Of a DNA stretch of 64,000 nt, positions 35,200 through 43,173 are shown one piece after another. Both the position numbers and the translations under genes were made by a program. Every line of letters begins with the position of its first letter. Positions within the stretch are counted from its first letter, which is position 1. The DNA comes from Gramella sp. MT6 (GTDB taxonomy: Bacteria > Bacteroidota > Bacteroidia > Flavobacteriales > Flavobacteriaceae). The notes under the pieces are model-generated. The model was not told where the DNA came from. It made no database searches and was given only the letters and a program-made list of their open reading frames with translations. The DNA lies in the NCBI RefSeq assembly GCF_019357415.1, contig NZ_CP048410.1, forward strand, positions 2,141,001-2,205,000. Direction: 5' to 3'.

Positions 35200-36104
35200 T
35201 AGTTTTGAGCAGTTTGGTTGGTTAATTGAAGGAATTGTTCTTCCAGGCTTTCTTTGCGTTTATTCAGATAAGAAAGGGAAAGTCCTTTTTCAAAAAGAAA
35301 CCTGTTGATCTCCTCGGCTTCCATCGGTTCATCAAGAATGGCCGTTAAAGTGCCTTCTTTTTCGGTGATATTTCCAATTTTTGGATGCATTTGTAGCAAT
35401 TCTTCAAGTTTTGCCATATCAGAAGCCTTTAATTCGAAGAATCCGTAACTATTAATGATCTGGTCTACCGGCCCGCTGTATAATTTTTCTCCTTTCCTGA
35501 TAATTACCACATGAGAGCAAACTTTTTCAACTTCATCCAGGAGGTGTGAAGCCAGAAGAATTGTGGTTCCTCCCGCGGCGATCTTTCGAATGATCTCCCT
35601 GATTTGATGTATACCTTGAGGATCCAATCCATTGGTAGGTTCATCAAGAATCAGGATCTCCGGGTCGTTAAGCAGGGCAGAGGCAATAGCAAGTCGCTGC
35701 TTCATCCCGAGGGAAAAAGTCTTGAATTTGCTGTCTTTCCTGTCCAAAAGTCCAACGATCTCAAGTTTTTCTGCAACCTTACTTTTATTAGTTCCCTTAA
35801 TTTTACAAACCAGTTTAAGATTCTGCTCTGCCGTCATATAAGGGTAAAAATTCGGGTGCTCTATGATCGCACCTACTTTTTTCAGAGCCTCGTGGGTAGA
35901 CATATTACCGTCGAACCACTTGAAATCGCCCGAGGTTTTATTAACCACATTCAGAACCATTCCCAGAGTGGTGGATTTACCACTACCATTAGGTCCTAAG
36001 ATACCGTAGACATTTCCTTTTTCGATGCTAAAACTTAACTTATCGACAGCGGTGATCTTGCCGAATCGTTTTGTTAGATTATTTAAACTTAAAATTGTTT
36101 CCAA
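35199..36104 (-). CDS. ABC transporter ATP-binding protein
   Basis: A 301-residue ATPase with Walker A GPNGSGKST, signature FSLGMKQRLAIASALL, Walker B ILILDEPTNGLD and the switch His in LLASHLLDE. The C-terminal ~80 residues form the extra domain common in ABC-2 exporters. TTG at 36104 is chosen as the start: it gives LETILSLNNLTKRFGKI, the normal opening of such ATPases. The 60-codon upstream extension to an ATG at 36284 overlaps the divergent gene at 36199 and looks non-coding. It is translationally coupled to the permease. Confidence 0.88.
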   Translation of the reverse strand: METILSLNNLTKRFGKITAVDKLSFSIEKGNVYGILGPNGSGKSTTLGMVLNVVNKTSGDFKWFDGNMSTHEALKKVGAIIEHPNFYPYMTAEQNLKLVCKIKGTNKSKVAEKLEIVGLLDRKDSKFKTFSLGMKQRLAIASALLNDPEILILDEPTNGLDPQGIHQIREIIRKIAAGGTTILLASHLLDEVEKVCSHVVIIRKGEKLYSGPVDQIINSYGFFELKASDMAKLEELLQMHPKIGNITEKEGTLTAILDEPMEAEEINRFLFEKGLSLSYLNKRKESLEEQFLQLTNQTAQN

Positions 36105-36172
36105 GATTGGTGAAGTGTTTAAAATACGACGTCTAAAATAGGATTTTGTTACAGGTTTCCCTATAATAACCT

Positions 36173-36180
36173 TAATTTTG
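36173..36180 (+). promoter_or_regulatory. -7 element (TAATTTTG) upstream of the unrecognised gene
   Basis: Exact TAnnTTTG match, 18 nt before the ATG at 36199. A TTTG at 36145-36148 is 24 nt upstream, slightly longer than usual. Confidence 0.5.
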
Positions 36181-36198
36181 AGGAAAACGAGGAGAACT

Positions 36199-37263
36199 AT
36201 GGATGAAAAACTGATGTCAAAAAAGAAGCCGGCATTTCCTATCAATGAACGCTTCAACAGATATCTTGCAAAATATAACCGCAATACTAAAATTCCCGTT
36301 TTTTATGATGATCTGCTGAGGTTCTCAGGATCTATCGTGGTATATGATCAGCATGATGAAGATACATTCTGGGTTCGGTGTTATTATCCAGATCATGAAA
36401 GGATAGAAATCGATAATAGTCTTAAAAAGGTCTATACCATTTTGCATTCAGATGGTAGCGAGGATTCACTGGATTACCTGAATGTTGATGCTATCGACTA
36501 TTGTACTTTCGGAAATTCAAAGCCCTTCAGAATAAAGGTCAGGAATATTCTTAATGATAGTTTTACTTATTTCTATGTGAAAAAAGCCGATGCTTCCAGG
36601 TTATACGGGTTGGAATTCGAGCATTTATTATCTCCTCACCGTATAAATTTTTTGGTCTATAAAGACACTTTAATTGAAGAGCATATCGCCGGTATTCCCG
36701 GAGATGTTTTTATAGAAGATCATTTGCCAAATTGTGATCTGAGGGCAAAAACCCAGATCGCCAAGCAATTTGTAAAGTTCAATGAAAGGTGCACGGTAAG
36801 ATTACTGGGGGATATGAGATCCTATAATTATGTGGTTATCCCAACTCACGATTTTGATCATGTGGAATACCAGATACGAGCCATAGATTTTGATCAGCAG
36901 TGTTTTGAAGGAAATCTGAAGGTTTACCGACCTCAATTCTTTAAGGAAAATTATCAAATGGTGAAGCTGGTTTCAGATAAACTGGAAGATTCTTCCATTG
37001 AACAATATCGTAAGGAAGAGCGATCTTTGCTTGCCAAAAGGATGATTAATACACAAAGCAGGTATAAGGAACTCATCAGGTGCATGATCAACGATCATGT
37101 CTCTACCAAAGACAATGTGAAAGAGTTAAGAAACGATCTTTACGCCTTTTCCAAGGATATGAAATTCAAAAGGGCCAGTACTATGGGACAGATCCTAAGA
37201 ACGGCACTGGATTTCGTAAAACGTAATTATGAAAATGTAAATATGAAAAGATTGCTGGAATAG
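36199..37263 (+). CDS. unrecognised protein with protein-kinase-like residue order
   Basis: A 354-residue soluble protein I do not recognise. ATG at 36199 follows AGGAG and is preferred over TTG at 36178. The C-terminal two-thirds carry, in the right order, residues resembling a protein-kinase-like/APH fold: a beta3 lysine in FYVKKAD (128/129), a helix-C Glu in GLEFEHLL (139/141), a hinge-like TLIEEHIAGIPGD (158-169), a catalytic-loop-like LLGDMRSYNYVV with Asp205 and Asn210 five residues apart, and a metal-binding-like RAIDFDQQ (Asp230/Asp232). The C-terminal ~90 residues are basic and helical (KDMKFKRASTMGQIL). It stands alone, divergent from the ABC pair. The kinase idea is inference from motifs. 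Confidence 0.6.
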   Translation: MDEKLMSKKKPAFPINERFNRYLAKYNRNTKIPVFYDDLLRFSGSIVVYDQHDEDTFWVRCYYPDHERIEIDNSLKKVYTILHSDGSEDSLDYLNVDAIDYCTFGNSKPFRIKVRNILNDSFTYFYVKKADASRLYGLEFEHLLSPHRINFLVYKDTLIEEHIAGIPGDVFIEDHLPNCDLRAKTQIAKQFVKFNERCTVRLLGDMRSYNYVVIPTHDFDHVEYQIRAIDFDQQCFEGNLKVYRPQFFKENYQMVKLVSDKLEDSSIEQYRKEERSLLAKRMINTQSRYKELIRCMINDHVSTKDNVKELRNDLYAFSKDMKFKRASTMGQILRTALDFVKRNYENVNMKRLLE

Positions 37264-37294
37264 CAAGAGCTCGATGTATTGAAGATTTTTTTAA

Positions 37295-37338
37295 AATTGA
37301 AGCGAAGGAATCTCTTGAGAGACTGCTTCGCTTCAATT
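37295..37338. terminator. long hairpin between convergent genes
   Basis: A perfect 13-bp stem (37295-37307 with 37326-37338) encloses an inner TCTC/GAGA hairpin. T runs are poor on the plus side and moderate on the minus side, so this is a probable bidirectional terminator. Confidence 0.65.
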
Positions 37339-37346
37339 AAATGAAT

Positions 37347-38405
37347 CTATTTTTTCTCCTCTTTGTTGAAGTAAACGAGGTAGTAATACATCTGTTTTTC
37401 TTCATCCCATCCTTTTTCCACGAATTTCTCCGCGGACTCGGCATTTACAAAATCCATCTTTATCTGGATATTCGTATCTAAAGTGATCACATTTTTGATC
37501 TTCTTACGGGCGTCTGTAACTGCTTTATTGGCGATAGGGAAACTGGTAAGGTCTTCTACCTTATATTTTGGAGCCTTTTCTGTTTTATAATTCTGAAATT
37601 CAGGGATCAAGGCCGGATTATCGATCACAGAATTGATATAATTCGACTCTTCAAAATCATCATTCTTAGCGAAATAATCCATACTTCTGTTCATGAACAT
37701 CACTTCCTGCTTTTTGTCTTCAGCAGGTAATACCACGTCTTTTGCGAAGTTTTTTGCAAAGTTCAGGTAATTCTTAGTGAAATAGTTCTCATCTGCCAAT
37801 ACGTCTACGCCTAGAAAATTCTCCAACCAGTACTTGGTGTCATAACGGTTAGAATCTACCGAAAGGATCTTGTAGCCCTCTTCACGATTCTTGTTGAAAA
37901 TTATAGCGCCTTTATCCAGTTTCTGAAGATTAACTCCTTGCTGAACGATCATTTCAAGATTGCTCTGTTTCTGTTCGAATTGAAGGAAATCATGTTTTAA
38001 TTCAGATTTGAAGATCCCGATTCCAGATACTTTTTCGTTATCCAGCTGAAGTCCTTCAAAATAGACCACGTAAACCTCTCCGCTTTTTATATGCGGATGG
38101 GTAGACTGCTCATAAAGAATAGTGGCTATCTTTTTAGAATACTCGTGGGTGTTATAAGGATCGTCGAAGATCTGGTTAGCCAGGTTATACAGCTCATTGA
38201 ACTCAATATCGGTTTCATGACTAAAACGATAGTAAGATTCTTCTTTTTCCCGGAATGGTTTCAGAAAATATTCCTTGATCAAAGGCTTTATTTCATCATT
38301 TAAATGAAAAGTAGAAGCGGAAACGAAAATGTTCTCGCCCCTGTTCTTATTTCCAACGCGATGTATGGAAAGTGATTCAATTTGGGCATTAAAAAGATTG
38401 ATCAT
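37347..38405 (-). CDS. nucleoid-associated protein, NdpA/YejK family
   Basis: A 352-residue protein of the 37-kDa nucleoid-associated family. Recognisable blocks are IESLSIHRVGNK at the N-terminus, IKSGEVYVVYFEGLQLDNE in the middle, and the C-terminal YLNFAKNFAKDVV and EKGWDEEKQMYYYLVYFN. E. coli YejK associates with the nucleoid; its role remains limited to that description. It is soluble and acidic to neutral, and monocistronic, ending at the hairpin between it and the convergent kinase-like gene. Confidence 0.85.
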   Translation of the reverse strand: MINLFNAQIESLSIHRVGNKNRGENIFVSASTFHLNDEIKPLIKEYFLKPFREKEESYYRFSHETDIEFNELYNLANQIFDDPYNTHEYSKKIATILYEQSTHPHIKSGEVYVVYFEGLQLDNEKVSGIGIFKSELKHDFLQFEQKQSNLEMIVQQGVNLQKLDKGAIIFNKNREEGYKILSVDSNRYDTKYWLENFLGVDVLADENYFTKNYLNFAKNFAKDVVLPAEDKKQEVMFMNRSMDYFAKNDDFEESNYINSVIDNPALIPEFQNYKTEKAPKYKVEDLTSFPIANKAVTDARKKIKNVITLDTNIQIKMDFVNAESAEKFVEKGWDEEKQMYYYLVYFNKEEKK

Positions 38406-38498
38406 CTATATCTGAAGTTTTGACTAAATAAAGTTGAAAAAAGTGAATTCTGAAAGAAGTTTTTCAGAAGATATGATCGGGTTAATTACCGCAATGGA

Positions 38499-39011
38499 TT
38501 AATTCCAGTTTTCGTCAAATTCGAAATCGTCATATCCATCCGTATCGAAGTCATCATCATAATCACCGTTCAGGATTCCTTCGTCCTCACCGGTAAATTC
38601 CTTTTCGGGAGCATTTTCCGGGATCTGACCATGAACATACATTAAGTTTGGATAATCTCTTCCTTCTTCGATCTCGGCGATCTGACCTAATTCCACGAAA
38701 AAAGTCCACATTTTCAGAAAATCGTAAACGTAAATAAGTTTCGTTTGTTTTTCTGAAAGTATACTGTCTAAAGAAGTTTCATTCATTAATTTAATCGAAG
38801 TATCATGACCGCTCATATCGAACTGGTGGATCTCTTCGCCCTGGTTCCATTCATCATCGCTAATATAAAACGAAGCCATCTCTGTACCGTCGAAGCCAAA
38901 AGACTGGACGATAGTGTTGTGAAGGTCTTCCAGGGTGCTTTCCTGTAGTATTTCTATATCTCTGAAAACATCTTCATCAGCATCGAGAATTACTCGGAAT
39001 CTATATACCAT
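38499..39011 (-). CDS. PRiA4-ORF3 (IS1096 TnpR-like) domain protein
   Basis: A 170-residue acidic protein of the plasmid pRiA4b ORF-3 family: YRFRVILDADEDVFRDIEI, TLEDLHNTIVQSFGF, and FYISDDEWNQG followed by YVYDFLKMWTFFVEL. The last ~35 residues are almost all Asp/Glu. The family name derives from an insertion-element passenger, but no transposase or inverted repeats are nearby, so this is a stable chromosomal gene. It has its own -7 box inside the end of ctaA. Function unknown. Confidence 0.85.
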   Translation of the reverse strand: MVYRFRVILDADEDVFRDIEILQESTLEDLHNTIVQSFGFDGTEMASFYISDDEWNQGEEIHQFDMSGHDTSIKLMNETSLDSILSEKQTKLIYVYDFLKMWTFFVELGQIAEIEEGRDYPNLMYVHGQIPENAPEKEFTGEDEGILNGDYDDDFDTDGYDDFEFDENWN

Positions 39012-39030
39012 ATCTAAAAAATTTGGAGGT

Positions 39031-39038
39031 CAAAGTTA
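39031..39038 (-). promoter_or_regulatory. -7 element (TAACTTTG) upstream of the PRiA4-ORF3 gene
   Basis: Exact TAnnTTTG match on the minus strand, 19 nt before the ATG at 39011, overlapping the ctaA stop region. No clear -33. Confidence 0.45.
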
Positions 39039-40061
39039 CAATTTTTTAATCTTCTCTGTCGCATAAATGCTTTCCATTAACAGGTAAAACTGAAATCCGA
39101 AAAGCAGGGAAGCGATCACAAGATGAAGTGGTTGGGAAAGAAATGGAAAATCGAAATTATACATGGCCACTCCCGTGGCTACTTCTAGTAGGATCAAAGC
39201 AATAACTATATTGATCCTGTTTAGGTTGAGGTTCAGTTTTCTGTTTTGCCACCATAAGATCAAATTAACTAGTAATACGATAATAGAAAATGACCTGTGC
39301 ACGTAAAACATAATGTTGGGATCTGAAAGCCAGCTATCTTTTGCATCATAACCTAAACTGCGAATCTGTTCATCTACAAACTGTCTAACCTGCGTTCCCA
39401 TAACTACCTGGATGAGGGTTAAAACTACCGCAATACCCAATAAGGTTTGAAATGTCTTTGTTTTATACTGGTTCGGTTCTTTTTCTGAAGAGATCTTTAA
39501 AAGATAAAGTAAAACTGCAACGATAACCAGCGCCATCACCATATGCACTGTGATCTTTGCCGGAGCCAGAACCGAATATACCACTGTTGCTCCAAGCCAC
39601 GCCTGGAATCCCATTAGGAAAACGCATAACCAGGATAGAATTGTAATCCTTTTTCTGAACCTGATCTTTTTGAGGGAGAGTAGAGCCATGATCAATACCG
39701 CCAGGCCCGCCAGGGCACCAAAAAGCCGATTGATGTACTCAACCCAGGTATGGGTGGGATTAAAGATGGCATAATCGTGTTTCTCGTAATCTTCCCAGTT
39801 TGAAGGCTGATATTCTGCTGTAGTCTTGAAATCCTCAATCGCGACTTTCAGGCTTTCATCTACAATGATCACCTGGCCCTTTTTATAATCTCTGTTTGGC
39901 TGAAATTCCAGTTCAGAGATCTCGGTAGGAGGGATGTAGTATCCAAAACATTTTGGCCAGTCCGGGCATCCCATTCCGGAACCGGTCATTCTAACCACAG
40001 CTCCTGCTATAATAACCAGGTAAACTAGAACGAGCGAAACTTTTACCGATTTTCTATACAT
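39036..40061 (-). CDS. ctaA: heme A synthase (COX15/CtaA)
   Basis: A 341-residue integral membrane enzyme that oxidises the C8 methyl of heme O to make heme A for cytochrome oxidase. About eight helices are visible. VRMTGSGMGCPDWPKCFG begins the first periplasmic loop and includes the conserved cysteines, TWVEYINRLFGALAG carries a heme-ligand region, and FYVHRSFSIIVLLVN holds another His. An insertion of ~50 residues (NRDYKKGQVIIVDES) lengthens loop 1, as in Bacteroidota homologs. It is 2 nt downstream of the CCA gene on the same strand. Confidence 0.93.
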   Translation of the reverse strand: MYRKSVKVSLVLVYLVIIAGAVVRMTGSGMGCPDWPKCFGYYIPPTEISELEFQPNRDYKKGQVIIVDESLKVAIEDFKTTAEYQPSNWEDYEKHDYAIFNPTHTWVEYINRLFGALAGLAVLIMALLSLKKIRFRKRITILSWLCVFLMGFQAWLGATVVYSVLAPAKITVHMVMALVIVAVLLYLLKISSEKEPNQYKTKTFQTLLGIAVVLTLIQVVMGTQVRQFVDEQIRSLGYDAKDSWLSDPNIMFYVHRSFSIIVLLVNLILWWQNRKLNLNLNRINIVIALILLEVATGVAMYNFDFPFLSQPLHLVIASLLFGFQFYLLMESIYATEKIKKL

Positions 40062-40063
40062 TT

Positions 40064-41503
40064 TTATTTTTCAGTATTAACTACCGTTAATCCAAGTTTT
40101 TCACCTTTTTCGATCATAAAATCCCTGGCCGGTTCATATTCATTAGGAATATCACCTTCCAAGATCGCTTCTTTAATGGCATCTTTGATCTGTCCAACCT
40201 CCCGGCTTGGTTTGATACCGAAAGTTTCCATGATCTCTTCACCACTAACTGGTGGCTGGAAATTCCTTACATGGTCTCGCTCTTCAACTTCTTCGATCTT
40301 CTTGCGAACCAGCTTGAAATTATTATGATATTTTTTAAATCTCTTAGGGTTTTTGGTGGTGATGTCGGCTTCACAAAGGGTCATAAGATCTTCTATATGA
40401 TCCCCGGCATCAAAAATAAGCCTGCGTACGGCAGAATCGGTTACGCTATCATCGGCGATCACGATAGGCCTGGAGCTCATCAATACCATCTTTTGGACGA
40501 ATTTCATTTTCTCGTTCAGAGGTAACCTTAATCTTTTAAATAGTTTAAAGACCATCTTTGCGCCTACGAACTCATGACCATGAAAGGTCCAACCTATCTT
40601 TTTATGGAATTTTTTAGTCGGAGCTTTTCCAATATCATGTAGTAAGGCTGCCCACCTTAACCAGAGATCATCGGTATTTTTTGAAATATTGTCTACAACT
40701 TCCAGAGTGTGCCAGAAGTTGTCTTTATGGGTTTGACCTTCTACTTCATCAATTCCCTGCAGGGCCGTAAGCTCCGGCAGTATCTTTTTTAGAAGACCGG
40801 TTTTATATAAAAGAGCGAAACCTTTAGAAGGTTTATCGCTTAGCATGATCTTATTCAGTTCATCAAGGATCCTTTCCTTGGAAATGATCTTAATTCGTTC
40901 CTTGTTGCGCTTTATCGCATTTAAGGATTCAGCTTCAATGATAAAATTAAGCTGGGTGGCGAACCTGATGGCGCGGTACATTCTTAAAGGATCGTCTGAA
41001 TAGGTGATATCTGGATCCAGCGGAGTTCTAATGATCCTGTTCTTTAGATCTTCATACCCGTTAAATGGATCTAACAGGTCTCCGAATCCATCTTTGTTCA
41101 ATTTAAGCGCCAGGGCATTTATAGTAAAATCCCTGCGGTTCTGGTCGTCTTCCAGGGTCCCGTCTTCCACGATAGGTTTGCGGCTATCTTTACGGTAACT
41201 TTCCTTTCGGGCCCCCACAAATTCAATTTCCATATCACCATCGCGAAGCATGGCGGTACCAAAGTTTTTAAATACCTGAACCTTTGGCTTGTTAGGTAGC
41301 TTTTCAGCAACCTTTTTGGCCAGTTCTATACCACTGCCAATAGATACGATGTCTATATCTTTATGATCTCCGCGGTCGAGGATATGATCACGAACAAAAC
41401 CTCCAATTACGTAGGCATCCACAGACAATTCATCTGCAGCTTCTGAAATAACATTGAATATTTTATGATGTAAGGCTTTGCTGTAATTGTGGTATTTCGG
41501 CAT
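40064..41503 (-). CDS. CCA tRNA nucleotidyltransferase with HD domain
   Basis: A 479-residue class II nucleotidyltransferase that adds or repairs the 3' CCA of tRNA. The catalytic head has AYVIGGFVRDHILDR and the metal-binding DxD in HKDIDIVSIG. The neck contains RRDFTINALAL and YSDDPLRMYRAIRFA. An HD phosphohydrolase domain follows, with RWAALLHDIGKAPTKK, so it is of the HD-containing type. It starts 4 nt after tsaC, placing two tRNA-maturation genes together in one operon with ctaA behind them. Confidence 0.93.
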   Translation of the reverse strand: MPKYHNYSKALHHKIFNVISEAADELSVDAYVIGGFVRDHILDRGDHKDIDIVSIGSGIELAKKVAEKLPNKPKVQVFKNFGTAMLRDGDMEIEFVGARKESYRKDSRKPIVEDGTLEDDQNRRDFTINALALKLNKDGFGDLLDPFNGYEDLKNRIIRTPLDPDITYSDDPLRMYRAIRFATQLNFIIEAESLNAIKRNKERIKIISKERILDELNKIMLSDKPSKGFALLYKTGLLKKILPELTALQGIDEVEGQTHKDNFWHTLEVVDNISKNTDDLWLRWAALLHDIGKAPTKKFHKKIGWTFHGHEFVGAKMVFKLFKRLRLPLNEKMKFVQKMVLMSSRPIVIADDSVTDSAVRRLIFDAGDHIEDLMTLCEADITTKNPKRFKKYHNNFKLVRKKIEEVEERDHVRNFQPPVSGEEIMETFGIKPSREVGQIKDAIKEAILEGDIPNEYEPARDFMIEKGEKLGLTVVNTEK

Positions 41504-41507
41504 CTGT

Positions 41508-42077
41508 CTATTTGCGTATCACACTCACCTGGCCGTCGTTACTCAACTTGATAATCGCTGATGGTCTAGGTGATTTTTTTGAACGCTGCAAATTTACTAC
41601 ATAGTCTACACCTTTTAAAATTTGGGGAGTGATTTGATCGAATGATTGTGGGGTCGGCTGGCCGCTAACATTGGCTGAGGTAGATACCAAAGGTCGTTTC
41701 AGTTTTTTAATTAGGTCTGAACAGAAAGTATCTCTCACTACTCTTATTCCAAGGGATTCGTCCTCTCCAACCAGATTCTCAGCGATCCTGATGGGTTTAT
41801 CATAAATGATGGTAGTTGGTTTTTTGGCGTATTTAAGGATGTCGTAGGCCATTTCAGGAACTTCTTCCACATATTGCTCCAGCATTTTGAAATTAGATAC
41901 CAGGCAGATCAACGCTTTAGATTCTTCCCTTTTCTTTAATTGATATACTTTGTCCACTGCGTCGGCATTGGTAGCATCGCATCCAATCCCCCAAACTGTA
42001 TCTGTGGGGTATAGTATGATGCCGCCTTTTTTAATTACATCTATGCAATTTCTAATTTCCTGTTCCATTCGTTCCAT
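41508..42077 (-). CDS. tsaC: L-threonylcarbamoyladenylate synthase (TsaC/Sua5-type)
   Basis: A 189-residue YrdC-domain enzyme making threonylcarbamoyl-AMP from threonine, bicarbonate and ATP, the first step of tRNA t6A37. The hallmark KKGGIILYPTDTVWGIGCDA is followed by LKKREESKALICLV with the KxR motif and by STSANVSGQPTP with the SxN motif. These separate it from the YciO paralog at 1793. It lacks the Sua5 C-terminal domain, so it is TsaC-like. The start ATG at 42077 (an alternative is at 42068) overlaps the end of the GT4 gene, indicating coupling. Confidence 0.92.
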   Translation of the reverse strand: MERMEQEIRNCIDVIKKGGIILYPTDTVWGIGCDATNADAVDKVYQLKKREESKALICLVSNFKMLEQYVEEVPEMAYDILKYAKKPTTIIYDKPIRIAENLVGEDESLGIRVVRDTFCSDLIKKLKRPLVSTSANVSGQPTPQSFDQITPQILKGVDYVVNLQRSKKSPRPSAIIKLSNDGQVSVIRK

Positions 42078-43173
42078 AAAGCACTTTTTTATATTCAGCT
42101 AAGGTTTGCTCAGCCATTTTTCTGGTAGTAAAGTTTTCGATTAGTTTCTTGTAAGACCTTTCGGTAAATTTATTTCTTAAAACTTTATCCTGGGACAAAG
42201 CTATCAATTTATCTGCTAAACTTTGAGGTTCGTAAGGATTGCTTAACATGCCATTGAAACCATCTTCAATAATTTCAGGTATTCCCCCAACATTTGTGCT
42301 CACTACCGGAACCTTATGATAAAAGCTCTCATAAATAAATTGTGGGACTCCTTCGCTTTGTGAGGTAAGAAGTGAGATATCGAACTGCGGAATAAGAGCT
42401 GAAGCATTTTCAATAAAACCAGCGATATTTACGTGCTTTTGAAGTCCTAATTTTTCGAGCTTGTTTATATAATCAGGGGTTCTGTTTGTATGGCTTCCAA
42501 TAAGGACAAAATGAAAATCATAGATCTTTTTTTGATTTACCAGGCTGTCTATCATATCAATCCATGTATCTAGATTTTTCGCCCTTATATGGTTGGCGAT
42601 GGTACCCACAATAATTTTATCCCCAGGTATTTCAAATTCCAAGCGAAGATTTTTATACTGGCTGTTTTTTTTATCTAAACTGGTGCCATGGTAAATAGTG
42701 GTTAGTTTGGCAAGATCTTCGATCTTTTTAGAAGCGATTCTTTGTGTTTCCTTAGAAACGCAAAATATCCTTTTTATGTTTTCGTGATTGTATTTATAAA
42801 GAGTGCGACTGCGATCTTTGATTGGGAAAGATGTTTTTTTGCTCAGAACAAATGGAGGTAAATCTCCTAATTTTGTAGCCATTACGGCCAGCGTTAAGGC
42901 TGTAGTATCATGGATGTGGAGGAGATCTATTTTTCTCTTTTTGCAAACCTCAATAATCTTGACTGCATATCGCAGATCCATTTTTATCTTAAGAGGTGCT
43001 GATTCAACCTGAAGACTGGAGTTCTTTATTTTGTTATGGAAAGCAGCGTTCCTTACGCATAGAATGGTATTTTCTGAATTTCTATCTATCTTCTTAAGTT
43101 CCAGGCAAAGTTGTTCGATGTGATTTTCACCACCGCCCCAGTTTTTTGCGGCAGAAAGATGAAGGATATTCAT
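42052..43173 (-). CDS. family 4 glycosyltransferase
   Basis: A 373-residue GT-B enzyme. The N-terminal NILHLSAAKNWGGGENHIEQ is the glycine-rich donor-side loop start, VGTIANHIRAKNLDTWID begins the C-terminal domain, and SQSEGVPQFIYESFYHKVP carries the EX7E motif of GT4. It is a paralog of the plus-strand GT4 at 44562-45662 (compare FIENASALIPQFD with FLENASILIPEFD). Its ATG overlaps the stop of the GT2 gene upstream (TAATG), and its 3' end overlaps tsaC by 26 nt. It probably adds a sugar to LPS or another surface glycan. Confidence 0.9.
   Translation of the reverse strand: MNILHLSAAKNWGGGENHIEQLCLELKKIDRNSENTILCVRNAAFHNKIKNSSLQVESAPLKIKMDLRYAVKIIEVCKKRKIDLLHIHDTTALTLAVMATKLGDLPPFVLSKKTSFPIKDRSRTLYKYNHENIKRIFCVSKETQRIASKKIEDLAKLTTIYHGTSLDKKNSQYKNLRLEFEIPGDKIIVGTIANHIRAKNLDTWIDMIDSLVNQKKIYDFHFVLIGSHTNRTPDYINKLEKLGLQKHVNIAGFIENASALIPQFDISLLTSQSEGVPQFIYESFYHKVPVVSTNVGGIPEIIEDGFNGMLSNPYEPQSLADKLIALSQDKVLRNKFTERSYKKLIENFTTRKMAEQTLAEYKKVLYGTNGTGN

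Noticed and set aside
36105..36284. 60-codon N-terminal extension of the ABC ATPase
   Set aside because: It crosses the divergent promoter and the start of the 36199 gene. The normal ATPase N-terminus begins at TTG 36104.
38499..39011. Insertion sequence suggested by the IS1096-type family name
   Set aside because: No transposase, terminal repeats or target duplication is visible.
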